Below, piece by piece: positions 1 through 7,470 of a stretch of DNA of 64,000 nucleotides. The DNA comes from Bifidobacterium bifidum ATCC 29521 = JCM 1255 = DSM 20456 (GTDB lineage: Bacteria; Actinomycetota; Actinomycetes; Actinomycetales; Bifidobacteriaceae): positions 310,001 to 374,000 of the forward strand of contig NZ_AP012323.1 of assembly GCF_001025135.1 (NCBI RefSeq), written 5' to 3'. A program made the translations under genes and the position numbers. The notes beneath the pieces are model-generated. The model ran no database searches, was not told the DNA's origin, and was given only the letters and a program-made list of their open reading frames with translations. The stretch's first letter is position 1. Each line of letters opens with the position of its first letter.

Positions 1-986
1 ACCACGTACAGCGGGAAGGCGGCGAACATGAAGGAGAACTCCAGCGGCTCGGTGACACCGGTGAGGAACGCGGCGAGCGCACCGGCGAGCATCAGGGATC
101 CGGTGGCCTTCTTGTTCTCGGGCTTGGCATTCTTGTAGATCGCGAGTGCACCGGCCGGCAGGCCGAACATCATGATCGGGAAGAAGCCGGCCTGGTAGAT
201 GCCGGTGACGTACACGCCGAACGGGTGGAAGCCGCCGGTGGCGATGACCGCGCCACTGGCCGGGTCGGCGCTGCCCCAGAACTTGCCGATGTCATTGATG
301 TTGGCAAGGTTGAACCAGAACACGTTGTTCAGTGCGTGGTGCAGACCGGTCGGGATAAGCAGACGGTTGAAGAAGGCGTAAATGCCGGCACCGACGGCGC
401 CGAGGCCCATGATGGACTCGCCGAACCAGACCAGCGCACCGTAGACGGCCGGCCAGATGAACAGCAACAGCAGCGAGATGATGGACATGACCGCGGCGGT
501 CAGGATCGGCACGCAACGGCGGCCGGAGAAGAACGCCAGGAAGTCCGGCAGTTTTGTCTTGCCGAACTTGTTGTATAGCGCACCTGCCACGCAGCCGACC
601 GGGATGCCGAAGAACACGTTCTTGTTGCCGATGGCGCCAGCGGCGAATGCCGGGTGCTCGGTGTCGACCTTGGTGGCGTCGAAGCCAAGGAACATGGACG
701 CGGAGCCCATGATCGTGGTGACGGTCAGGAAACCGACCAGTGCGGACAGTGCCGAGGCGCCGTCCTTGTCGCGAGCCATGCCGATGGCGACACCAACGGC
801 GAACAGCAGGCCCAGATTGTCGAGGATCGCGCCGCCGGTCTTGCACAGGTAGGCAGCGACGACGTTACTGCCACCCCAACCGCTCGGGTCGATCCAATAA
901 CCAATGCCCAGGAAGAGTGCTGCAGCAGGCAGACACGCAACGGGCAGCATAAGAGCGCGACCAAGGCGCTGGATATATGCTTTCAT
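1..986 (-). CDS. PTS glucose/N-acetylglucosamine-type permease EIIC, partial
   Basis: Membrane permease of a phosphotransferase system that imports and phosphorylates a hexose. The visible 328 codons start with MKAYIQRLGRALMLPVACLP and run off the left edge, so the rest of EIIC and any EIIB/EIIA domains are not seen. Family signs are many hydrophobic helices and the motif NRLLIPTGLHHALNNVFWF, close to the NagE/PtsG signature NRLLIP-GLHH. The start at 986 is supported by AGGGAGG about six bases upstream. It is divergent from hom across a 475-bp gap. Glucose versus N-acetylglucosamine specificity cannot be decided without the C-terminal part. The family assignment is strong; the substrate is inference. 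Confidence 0.85.
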   Translation of the reverse strand, partial: MKAYIQRLGRALMLPVACLPAAALFLGIGYWIDPSGWGGSNVVAAYLCKTGGAILDNLGLLFAVGVAIGMARDKDGASALSALVGFLTVTTIMGSASMFLGFDATKVDTEHPAFAAGAIGNKNVFFGIPVGCVAGALYNKFGKTKLPDFLAFFSGRRCVPILTAAVMSIISLLLLFIWPAVYGALVWFGESIMGLGAVGAGIYAFFNRLLIPTGLHHALNNVFWFNLANINDIGKFWGSADPASGAVIATGGFHPFGVYVTGIYQAGFFPIMMFGLPAGALAIYKNAKPENKKATGSLMLAGALAAFLTGVTEPLEFSFMFAAFPLYV

Positions 987-1461
987 TCCAACCTCCCTCT
1001 GAGGATACGGGCGGCGCTTTCTTCCGCCACAATTCCCGTTCGCGTACCATCCCACCATTGGATCGGACGCTCGCGAGTATGTCAGCAACGCCGCTTCAAT
1101 GAACAATGGTACGTGACTTTTACGATATGAGGCCCGTGTTTCGTTAAGATTATTTGCTAAATAGGCAGGAAACATGGCGGGTGTATAAGGGCTCAGCCTT
1201 ACGAGAAGCTGGTGTTTCACGATTTCTCTGTTTACGGCGTTAATTTGTAAATCTACTTTACTTCGGCGTGTCGTTGGCGCTGCTACATAGTGGAAAGCCA
1301 AGGGAAACGAGGCCATTGGGAGCTGGATCCGGCCTCCGGGGCGTTGACGGGCGGCGTGTCGGATTCATTCCGTAGGATGGTACACAGTGACGCCGGCCCG
1401 GCGACCCTCTATCGGGGAGTGGCGGCCGGGCGCGCCAAACACCGCTGAAGGAAGGAAATCC
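987..1461. other. Divergent intergenic region between PTS permease and hom
   Basis: This 475-bp stretch separates two divergent genes and must hold both promoters. It is less GC-rich around 1140-1260. I find no convincing LicT-type antiterminator target, threonine attenuator or riboswitch. An open frame continues upstream of the hom start to 1387 but lacks a ribosome binding site. Confidence 0.5.
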
Positions 1462-2775
1462 GTGGCACAGCTGAATGACAACCCCATCCGCGTCGGACTG
1501 TTGGGAGCGGGAACCGTCGGATCACAGGCCGCACGTCTGCTGGTGGAGCAGAAGGACGAACTCGCCGCCCGCATCGGGCGTCCGATCGAGCTGGTCGGCG
1601 TGGCCTGCCTGGATCCCGATGAGGTGGACTTCCCCTGGATCGACAAGTCTCTGCTGACGACCGACACGATGAAGGTCGCCACCAACGCCGACATCGTCGT
1701 CGAGCTGATCGGCGGCACCACAGTGGCCCGCACGTTCGTGATGGCCGCGATCGAGTCGGGAGCCTCCGTGGTCACCGCCAACAAGGCGCTGCTTGCCAAG
1801 TACGGACCGGAAATCTACACCGCGGCCGAGGCCAAGGGCGTCGACATCTACTTCGAAGCGGCCGTTGGTGGCGCCATCCCGTTCCTGCTGCCGCTGCGCG
1901 AATCCCTGGCGGGCGACAAGGTGACCAGCATGCTGGGCATCGTCAACGGCACCACCAACTACATTCTCGACGAGATGACCACCAAGGGCCTACAGTTCGA
2001 TGACGTGCTCAAGGACGCCCAGGCCAAGGGATACGCCGAAGCCGATCCGACCGGCGACATCGAAGGCTACGATGCGGCCAACAAGGCCGCGATTATGGCC
2101 ACGCTCGGCTTCCACACCAACGTGACGATCGATGACGTGAGCGTCGAGGGCATCACGAAGATCACCGCCGACGACATCGCCGCGGCCGCCGCCGAGCACA
2201 AGGTCATCAAGCTGCTCGCCGTCGTGGAGAACGGCGAGGCCGGTGTGTCGGCGCGCGTCTACCCGGCGCTGATTCCCGAATCGCACCCGCTGGCATCCGT
2301 GCACGGCTCATTCAACGCCGTGTTCGTCAAGGCCGAGGCGGCCGACGACCTCATGTTCTACGGCCGCGGTGCGGGCGGCGCTCCGACCGCTTCCGCCGTC
2401 GTCGGCGACGTGGTCACCGAAGCCCGCCACATCGCTCAAGGCTGCACCGGCCCGTCCATCCCCATGTACCACGAGCTGCCCAAGGCGCCGGTCAGCGCCA
2501 GCCGCGCCGCGTTCGCCGTGCGGTTCCTCATCCACGACAAGCCGGGCGTGCTCGCCGCCATCGCCAAGGAGTTCGCCGACCACGGCGTGTCGATCAACGG
2601 CGTCAATCAGGATCTCAAGCCGACGATGACTGATCCTGGTTATGACGGCGAGATCCAGCAGCTGCGCATCGTCACGCATCTGACCGACGAAGTCACGCTG
2701 CGTGAGACCGTCGAAGCCGTCCGCACGCTGGACTTCGTCACCGGAGAGCCGTCCATCCTGCGCGTGCTCGACTAG
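1462..2775 (+). CDS. hom: Homoserine dehydrogenase
   Basis: NAD(P)-dependent reduction of aspartate semialdehyde to homoserine, the branch step to threonine and methionine; cytosolic, 437 aa. The N-terminal Rossmann motif GLLGAGTVGSQAARLL is followed by the homoserine dehydrogenase catalytic region (IVNGTTNYILDEM, then the GYAEADPTGDIEGYD stretch). A C-terminal ACT domain (VRFLIHDKPGVLAAIAKEF), about residues 350-437, implies feedback control by threonine. I chose the GTG start at 1462 because GAAGGAAGG lies just upstream. The open frame reaches back to 1387, but that extension has no binding site and no family similarity. thrB follows after 147 bp, a gap containing a GC-rich hairpin repeat. 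Confidence 0.95.
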   Translation: MAQLNDNPIRVGLLGAGTVGSQAARLLVEQKDELAARIGRPIELVGVACLDPDEVDFPWIDKSLLTTDTMKVATNADIVVELIGGTTVARTFVMAAIESGASVVTANKALLAKYGPEIYTAAEAKGVDIYFEAAVGGAIPFLLPLRESLAGDKVTSMLGIVNGTTNYILDEMTTKGLQFDDVLKDAQAKGYAEADPTGDIEGYDAANKAAIMATLGFHTNVTIDDVSVEGITKITADDIAAAAAEHKVIKLLAVVENGEAGVSARVYPALIPESHPLASVHGSFNAVFVKAEAADDLMFYGRGAGGAPTASAVVGDVVTEARHIAQGCTGPSIPMYHELPKAPVSASRAAFAVRFLIHDKPGVLAAIAKEFADHGVSINGVNQDLKPTMTDPGYDGEIQQLRIVTHLTDEVTLRETVEAVRTLDFVTGEPSILRVLD

Positions 2776-2786
2776 TCATACGGTTG

Positions 2787-2860
2787 CCTGCCCCCGCTGT
2801 CGGGGGCTGTCGGCAAAGCCGACTGGGGGTGGTTTCGCGGCGTTTCCGCGAAACCACCCC
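2787..2860. repeat. GC-rich intergenic hairpin repeat, copy between hom and thrB
   Basis: Contains the palindromic core GCCCCCGCTGTCGGGGGC, then GACTGGGGG and a second hairpin made from GGGGTGGTTT and AAACCACCCC. The same words recur at about ten places in the window. Here it could act as a partial terminator or mRNA-stability element inside the hom-thrB operon. Confidence 0.6.
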
Positions 2861-2922
2861 GATCTCACTATCGTTTGCTCCCCTCCCCGTCTGCGGGGGC
2901 GGAATCGCTGAATCAAGGAATC

Positions 2923-3921
2923 ATGGAACCAATCTGTACACAGGTCAAGGTCCGCGTGCCGGCTACAAGCGCCAATCTGGGCTCCGGCTTCGACACGGTC
3001 GGCCTCGCCCTCGATTATCATGACGAACTCACCTTCACGCTCAGCCGTGACCCGTCCAATCGCGCCGCGCAAGTGCTGATCTATGGCGAGGGCGAGGACA
3101 CGCTGCCGCGTGACGAGACCCATCTGGTCGTCTCCACGTTCCGCAAGGCATGCCAGACCTTCGGCCTGGGCAAGGTCGGGTTCATCCTCGAAGCGCACAA
3201 CAACATCCCGCAGGCGCGCGGCATGGGGTCGTCCGCCGAAGCCATCGTGGCGGGCATCGCCGCCGCTGCCGCGTTCGCGCAGGAGGACCGGCTCAACCGC
3301 GATTCCATCTTCGAGCTGGCGGCCGCCATCGAAGGCCATCCCGACAACGTGGCGCCGGCGGTGTACGGCGGCATGACCGTCTCATGGAACTTCGACACGG
3401 CCGAAGGGGTCGGCTCGGTGCCGATCCCCGGTGGAGACCCGCTGCACGGCGGTTTCCACACGGTCAAGTACGCGGTCGATCCGGGCGTCACGGCGGCCGT
3501 GTTCGTGCCCGACTACGAACTGTCCACCGAGAAGGCGCGCGAGGCGCTGCCCGGCGAGGTCGCCTATCGCGACGCGGTGTTTAACGTGTCGCGCGTGGCG
3601 CTGATGGCCGCGGCGATGAACCCGCGCGCGCTCGCGTCCGGCGAAGAGCCGAACGCGCTGCTGTACGCTGCCACGCAGGATCGCCTGCACCAGCCGTATC
3701 GCAAGGGGCTCATGCAGCCGTCATGGGACCTGATTCAGGCGTTCCGTTCCCGTGGTTTCGCCGCCATGGTGTCCGGCGCCGGCCCGTGCGTGCTGGTGCT
3801 GCATCACGGCGACGCCGTGGCGGACATCGATGAGGTCGCGGCGGAACAGCTGGCTTCCGGCCATTGGAAGGTGCTGCACCTGCCCATCGACACGGTCGGC
3901 GTGCAGGTCGAGCGTAAGTAG
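2923..3921 (+). CDS. thrB: Homoserine kinase
   Basis: GHMP-family kinase that phosphorylates homoserine to O-phosphohomoserine in threonine synthesis; 332 aa. The ATP-binding glycine loop is PQARGMGSSAEAIVAGIAAA at about residues 97-116, matching the family pattern P-x3-G-x-GSS-A. The N-terminal VRVPATSANLGSGFDTVGLA and the C-terminal GFAAMVSGAGPCVLVL strand are typical of ThrB. I prefer the ATG at 2923 (AAGGAA before it) to the frame opening at 2875, which overlaps the repeat. It lies directly downstream of hom, the usual hom-thrB order; no thrC follows here. Confidence 0.95.
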   Translation: MEPICTQVKVRVPATSANLGSGFDTVGLALDYHDELTFTLSRDPSNRAAQVLIYGEGEDTLPRDETHLVVSTFRKACQTFGLGKVGFILEAHNNIPQARGMGSSAEAIVAGIAAAAAFAQEDRLNRDSIFELAAAIEGHPDNVAPAVYGGMTVSWNFDTAEGVGSVPIPGGDPLHGGFHTVKYAVDPGVTAAVFVPDYELSTEKAREALPGEVAYRDAVFNVSRVALMAAAMNPRALASGEEPNALLYAATQDRLHQPYRKGLMQPSWDLIQAFRSRGFAAMVSGAGPCVLVLHHGDAVADIDEVAAEQLASGHWKVLHLPIDTVGVQVERK

Positions 3922-4033
3922 GAATACCGCACGTGCCTCCTCGCCCGCTCTTCGGGCCGGAGATGAGGGGAGCGCGAAGTTGCCGGTTGGGTGATGCGGC
4001 AGCTGGTGCGGCGGCAAAAGAAAGGTGACGATC

Positions 4034-5470
4034 ATGTCCATTCCGATGATTCTGGCGTCGAAGTCCCAGCCGCGCCGGGATGTGCTGTATGCGGCCGGCA
4101 TCTGCCCGACCATCCGCGTGTCCCATGTCGATGAGCCGGCTGCGCTGGAAAAGGCCGCCGCCGGGCGCGGCGTCACCGTTGACCAGCTGAACGTCGAACA
4201 GCGCGTGATGATTTTGGCCGAGGCCAAAGCGCAGGCCGTGCATCAGGCGTACCGCGATGTCGCCGACGCGGCCGCGAGCGCGACGGGCGAGCGCGTGATC
4301 GCGTACCCGTTGCAGGCCGCGGAGCTTCGCGGCGAGATGAACGTCGCGGACATACCTCGCCAGAGTGGCGCTCCGCTTGACTATTCGAAGGCGCCGATCG
4401 CGATGACCCGTGACTTCTCCGGCGTGGACATGCCGACCGTCACCGAGCCGATATCCAATGTGATTGCCATGCAGCCGGGGCTCACTCGGGCGAGCAGCGG
4501 CCCGCTGATCGTCGGCTGTGATTCGATGTTCCTGTTTGACGGCGAATGCTACGGCAAACCGCACAGCGTCGAGGTGGCGCGTGAGCGACTGCACCGCATG
4601 AGCGGCGCCACCGGCGAGCTGTGGACCGGGCACTGCGTGATCGACTTCGCGTCCGGGCGCGTCGAGCGCGGCGCGAGTCATGCCGTCGTGCGGTTCGGCG
4701 AGTTCAGCGACCGCGACATCGAACGATACATCGCCACCGGCGAGCCGCTGGAAGTCGCGGGATCGTTTACGCTGGAAGGTTTCGGCGGCGCGTTCATCGA
4801 CGGCATCGACGGCGACCCGCACGGCATCATCGGTATCAGTCTGCCGCTGCTTCGCCGACTCGTCGTCAAGCTCGGCGTGGACTGGACCGACCTGTGGAAC
4901 GTGGCCCGCGGGGAATCGGCGCCCGAAGACAAGACCGGAGGCAGCGGAGTCGTGCCGCCCAAGGAGAACGTGCATCAGCCCGGCGACGGCTGGATCGACT
5001 GCGCATGCCGGCGCAAGCACTGGGGATTGAACGGTGCCTCCGGCGTGCTGCTCGCGCGGCGTGACCCCAAGAGCGGCGAAGTGACCAGCGTGGTGATGCA
5101 GCATCGCGCCGCGTGGAGCGCGGAAGGCGGCACATGGGGCATTCCCGGCGGCGCGACGGCCGACGGTGAAAGCCCGATCGAGGGTGCGCTGCGCGAGAGC
5201 TACGAGGAGGCGAACATCACGCCCGAAGACATCGAGGTGGTCGGGTCCTACCGTGAGGATCACGGGCCATGGGCGTACACCACGGTCTTCGCGTTCGAGA
5301 AGCCCGGTCACCGGGTCGTGCCGCGGGCGAACGATGACGAGAGCATGGAAATCGAATGGGTGCCGATCGACGAAGTGCCCGACCGCAAGCTCTTGACCGC
5401 GATGCGCACAGACTGGCCGCGCTTCGCCGAGCGCCTGCACGCGCTGGCCGCTGCCGCACGGTGTTCGTGA
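4034..5470 (+). CDS. Maf-type nucleotide pyrophosphatase fused to a Nudix hydrolase
   Basis: A two-domain cytosolic protein of 478 aa. The N-terminal half, about residues 1-285, is Maf-like: it begins IPMILASKSQPRRDVLYAAG, has GCDSMFLFDGECYGKP, and ends with the GSFTLEGFGGAFIDGIDGDP motif. Maf enzymes hydrolyse non-canonical or modified NTPs. It carries a longer than usual insert at about residues 70-150. The C-terminal part, about 320-478, is a Nudix domain with GGATADGESPIEGALRESYEE matching G-x5-E-x7-RE-x2-EE; the usual following glycine is replaced (EEANI). Between them lies a cysteine-containing linker (DCACRRKHWGL). Start chosen at ATG 4034 with AAAGG nine bases upstream. Substrates of the two domains are not deducible. 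Confidence 0.85.
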   Translation: MSIPMILASKSQPRRDVLYAAGICPTIRVSHVDEPAALEKAAAGRGVTVDQLNVEQRVMILAEAKAQAVHQAYRDVADAAASATGERVIAYPLQAAELRGEMNVADIPRQSGAPLDYSKAPIAMTRDFSGVDMPTVTEPISNVIAMQPGLTRASSGPLIVGCDSMFLFDGECYGKPHSVEVARERLHRMSGATGELWTGHCVIDFASGRVERGASHAVVRFGEFSDRDIERYIATGEPLEVAGSFTLEGFGGAFIDGIDGDPHGIIGISLPLLRRLVVKLGVDWTDLWNVARGESAPEDKTGGSGVVPPKENVHQPGDGWIDCACRRKHWGLNGASGVLLARRDPKSGEVTSVVMQHRAAWSAEGGTWGIPGGATADGESPIEGALRESYEEANITPEDIEVVGSYREDHGPWAYTTVFAFEKPGHRVVPRANDDESMEIEWVPIDEVPDRKLLTAMRTDWPRFAERLHALAAAARCS

Positions 5471-5473
5471 CGG

Positions 5474-5854
5474 TTACTGCAGTTGCGCCAAACGCTGGTA
5501 GATGTCGGATGGAAGGTGGCGGTTTGCGAATCCTTTGACGCGAATTCCCGTGTCGAGAGGCATATACACGATGCGCGTGTCGGCGCGCGACTGTTGGCCT
5601 CGTCGATGTTGGAAGTGGAAGGAACGCCACCCACTGAAACCGTACTTGAGAGGGCTTCCTTCCACGTTGCCCTCCACGAGCTGTGTCAGGGTTCGGTGAA
5701 CTCTGGCCACCGCCATCTTGAATTCGCCTTCGTCGGGCCAGATATATGCCAGAAGAATCACATCATCCGCAAGTGCATCCGGATCCATATACAGACCGCG
5801 GACGGACGAGATGATGGCAATGGCTTGCTCCAATAATGCGTAGTCGGCGGCCAT
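5474..5854 (-). CDS. Putative RelE/ParE-like toxin of a toxin-antitoxin pair
   Basis: Small protein of 126 aa. The C-terminal pattern DTRIVYMPLDTGIRVKGFAN followed by RHLPSDIYQRLA resembles the last two strands of RelE/ParE-fold toxins, where a D/Y-R-I-Y strand is followed by an H-R-x-P-x-D-I-Y-x-R-L tail. It overlaps the upstream small gene by one base (TGATG), so the pair is probably translationally coupled in antitoxin-toxin order. No catalytic activity can be read directly; mRNA interferase or gyrase inhibition is possible. Confidence in the gene is good, in the function moderate. Confidence 0.6.
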   Translation of the reverse strand: MAADYALLEQAIAIISSVRGLYMDPDALADDVILLAYIWPDEGEFKMAVARVHRTLTQLVEGNVEGSPLKYGFSGWRSFHFQHRRGQQSRADTRIVYMPLDTGIRVKGFANRHLPSDIYQRLAQLQ

Positions 5855-6216
5855 CAGCGACCGCCATCAAGGAACGCGTGAATCTTCTCCTTGCGCCGCT
5901 TCAGGCTTTCCTGCGCCGACTGTGACAGTTCGGAGCCGGTCTCCCATTGTTCCTTATCGCCTCGGGCGGTGAACATCTGCTGTATGGTGAGGCGTTCGAC
6001 CTCGGATTCCAGCGCATTGATGACATCCAGCATCTCGTTGAGAGAGTCCACGGACACCAGATAGCCGGCTGTGTCGGCGCGGTAGACGATTTCCAGCAAT
6101 CCCCGCTGCTCCAGCGCCTTTCGCCATGCGTTCGAACGGGACAACTCGGTCAACCCGATGCGAGAGCCCGGCGTGGAGATCTCTCGTAACGCCTCCGCAC
6201 GTTCCTTGATGTCCAT
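5854..6216 (-). CDS. Putative antitoxin partner, small helical protein
   Basis: A 120-aa charged protein starting MDIKERAEALREISTPGSR. It has a short alpha-helical N-terminal segment that could bind DNA (ISTPGSRIGLTELSRSNAWR) and a middle region predicted to be helical (NEMLDVINALESEVERLTIQ), as in antitoxins that wrap a partner toxin. I place the start at ATG 6216 because AAGGTGGTGA precedes it; GTG 6237 would add seven residues. It sits first in a two-gene operon with the RelE/ParE-like gene, and a palindrome lies just upstream. No named antitoxin family is recognised, so the role comes mostly from context. Confidence 0.55.
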   Translation of the reverse strand: MDIKERAEALREISTPGSRIGLTELSRSNAWRKALEQRGLLEIVYRADTAGYLVSVDSLNEMLDVINALESEVERLTIQQMFTARGDKEQWETGSELSQSAQESLKRRKEKIHAFLDGGR

Positions 6217-6246
6217 GTAAGTCACCACCTTAATCACAACAAAATA

Positions 6247-6284
6247 TGCATTATATTACGCATAGTACTACATGATATAATGCA
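6247..6284 (-). promoter_or_regulatory. AT-rich palindrome, likely operator/promoter of the toxin-antitoxin pair
   Basis: Perfect 10-bp arms TGCATTATAT (6247-6256) and ATATAATGCA (6275-6284) are separated by 18 bases. The minus strand has a TATAAT-like -10 inside the proximal arm. The site is 31 bp before the antitoxin start, where autoregulating toxin-antitoxin complexes bind. The patch 6238-6300 is far more AT-rich than its surroundings. Confidence 0.5.
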
Positions 6285-6317
6285 ATATATATTCACGACT
6301 GCCGAGCCGTACCGCAG

Positions 6318-6430
6318 ACGAGCGACTGGGGGCCTTAGTCTCGCTTCGCGACAGACCTTCGGGCCCTGCAATCACGGACGCCCTGTGGGCGCTCAGGGTA
6401 GTGCCACCACTCTCTTCCCCTAATCCTTCC
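6318..6430. repeat. GC-rich intergenic hairpin repeat, copy upstream of the ABC operon
   Basis: Contains GCGACTGGGGG, TCTCGCTTCGCGACAG and the paired CCCCTAATCC/GGATGAGGGG segment, the same words as the repeats at 2787, 25320 and 41423. It lies between the toxin-antitoxin control region and the ABC ATPase gene. Confidence 0.45.
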
Positions 6431-6513
6431 GGATGAGGGGAGAACCGGTTCGCCGCAAGGCTCATACCGCCGCCCGATGGCCGGTCGCGTGCCGCCTGCG
6501 TAATCTCGGAGGC

Positions 6514-7470
6514 ATGAACACAGCAACATCACAATCTCAGTCCCGCGCCCGGTCTCAGTCGTGGACACCGGTGATCGAGGCCCGTGACCTGGTCATGGAC
6601 TACACCGCAGGCATGGCCCGTGTGCAGGCGGACCACAGTGTCACCGGCGTGATGCCGCGAGGCGCCGGAACCGGCGGCCCCCATCCGTATGCGGCCGGCG
6701 GAACCGGCTACGCCATGCCCGCCGTGCATACGCTAGCGCTCAATCACGTGAACTTCGACTTGGCTCCCGGCGAGACGGTCGCCGTGATGGGACCGTCCGG
6801 TTCCGGCAAGTCGACGCTGCTGCACGCGCTCGCCGGCATCATCCGCCCGACGTCGGGCACGGTGACCTTCCAAGGCGCGAATCTGACCGCGATGAGCGAC
6901 GCGGACCGGACCAAACTGCGCCGCGGTGCGTTCGGTTTCGTGTTCCAATCCGGACAGCTGTTGCCCGAGTTGCCGGCGGTGGAGAACATCGCGTTGCCGA
7001 TGATGCTGGACGGCTCCGACTACCGTTCCGCCACCGATGCGGCGATGCTGTGGCTGGAACGGCTGGGTTTGCGGCAGCTGGCCTCGCAGCGGCCCGGCGA
7101 GATGAGTGGCGGGCAGATGCAGCGCATCGCTATCGCCCGCGCGCTTGCCGTACAGCCGGCGGTCGTCTTCGCCGACGAGCCGACCGGCGCGCTCGACCAG
7201 GCCACCGGCCGCGAGGTCATGAGCATTCTCATGGAAGCCGCGCGTGATAATGGCGCTGCCGTGGTGATCGTCACTCATGATCCCAACGTCGCCGGCTTCT
7301 GCGGCCGCACGATGACGATGCAGGACGGCCGCCTCAGCCAGACGGCCGAAGCCGGCCTTGCCCCCGCTGGCGGGGTTCGGCATCCGCAGGCTGACTGGGG
7401 GCGGCCCGAGAGCGCTGAACCACCCTCAGTCTCGCTGCACCCGGCAGTTCCCGCAGGAGGCGCCCAATGA
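6514..7470 (+). CDS. ABC transporter ATP-binding protein (MacB/LolD-like)
   Basis: Cytosolic ATPase of 318 aa that pairs with the FtsX-like permease gene it overlaps by four bases. Walker A is GPSGSGKSTLLHALAG, signature MSGGQMQRIAIARAL, Walker B VVFADEPTGALDQATG, H-loop VVIVTHDPNVAGF. This subfamily drives MacB/LolCDE-type mechanotransmission or export of peptides. Two oddities: a roughly 40-residue Gly/Ala/Pro insertion between the first strand (ARDLVMDYTAG) and the usual LALNHVNFDLAPG, and a C-terminal tail of about 40 residues encoded by a GC-rich repeat. The start at 6514 is uncertain because GGAGG is only one base from the ATG; a farther in-frame start is ATG 6595. Confidence 0.85.
   Translation: MNTATSQSQSRARSQSWTPVIEARDLVMDYTAGMARVQADHSVTGVMPRGAGTGGPHPYAAGGTGYAMPAVHTLALNHVNFDLAPGETVAVMGPSGSGKSTLLHALAGIIRPTSGTVTFQGANLTAMSDADRTKLRRGAFGFVFQSGQLLPELPAVENIALPMMLDGSDYRSATDAAMLWLERLGLRQLASQRPGEMSGGQMQRIAIARALAVQPAVVFADEPTGALDQATGREVMSILMEAARDNGAAVVIVTHDPNVAGFCGRTMTMQDGRLSQTAEAGLAPAGGVRHPQADWGRPESAEPPSVSLHPAVPAGGAQ
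7355..7440. repeat. GC-rich hairpin repeat lying inside the 3' end of the ABC ATPase gene
   Basis: GCCCCCGCTGGCGGGG, GACTGGGGG and CACCCTCAGTCTCGCTG occur here in the same order as in the intergenic copies. In this copy the repeat is translated as part of the ATPase tail. Confidence 0.6.

Noticed and set aside
987..1461. Riboswitch or attenuator before hom
   Set aside because: No leader peptide with threonine/isoleucine codons, no SAM- or lysine-type motif and no terminator/antiterminator pair was found.
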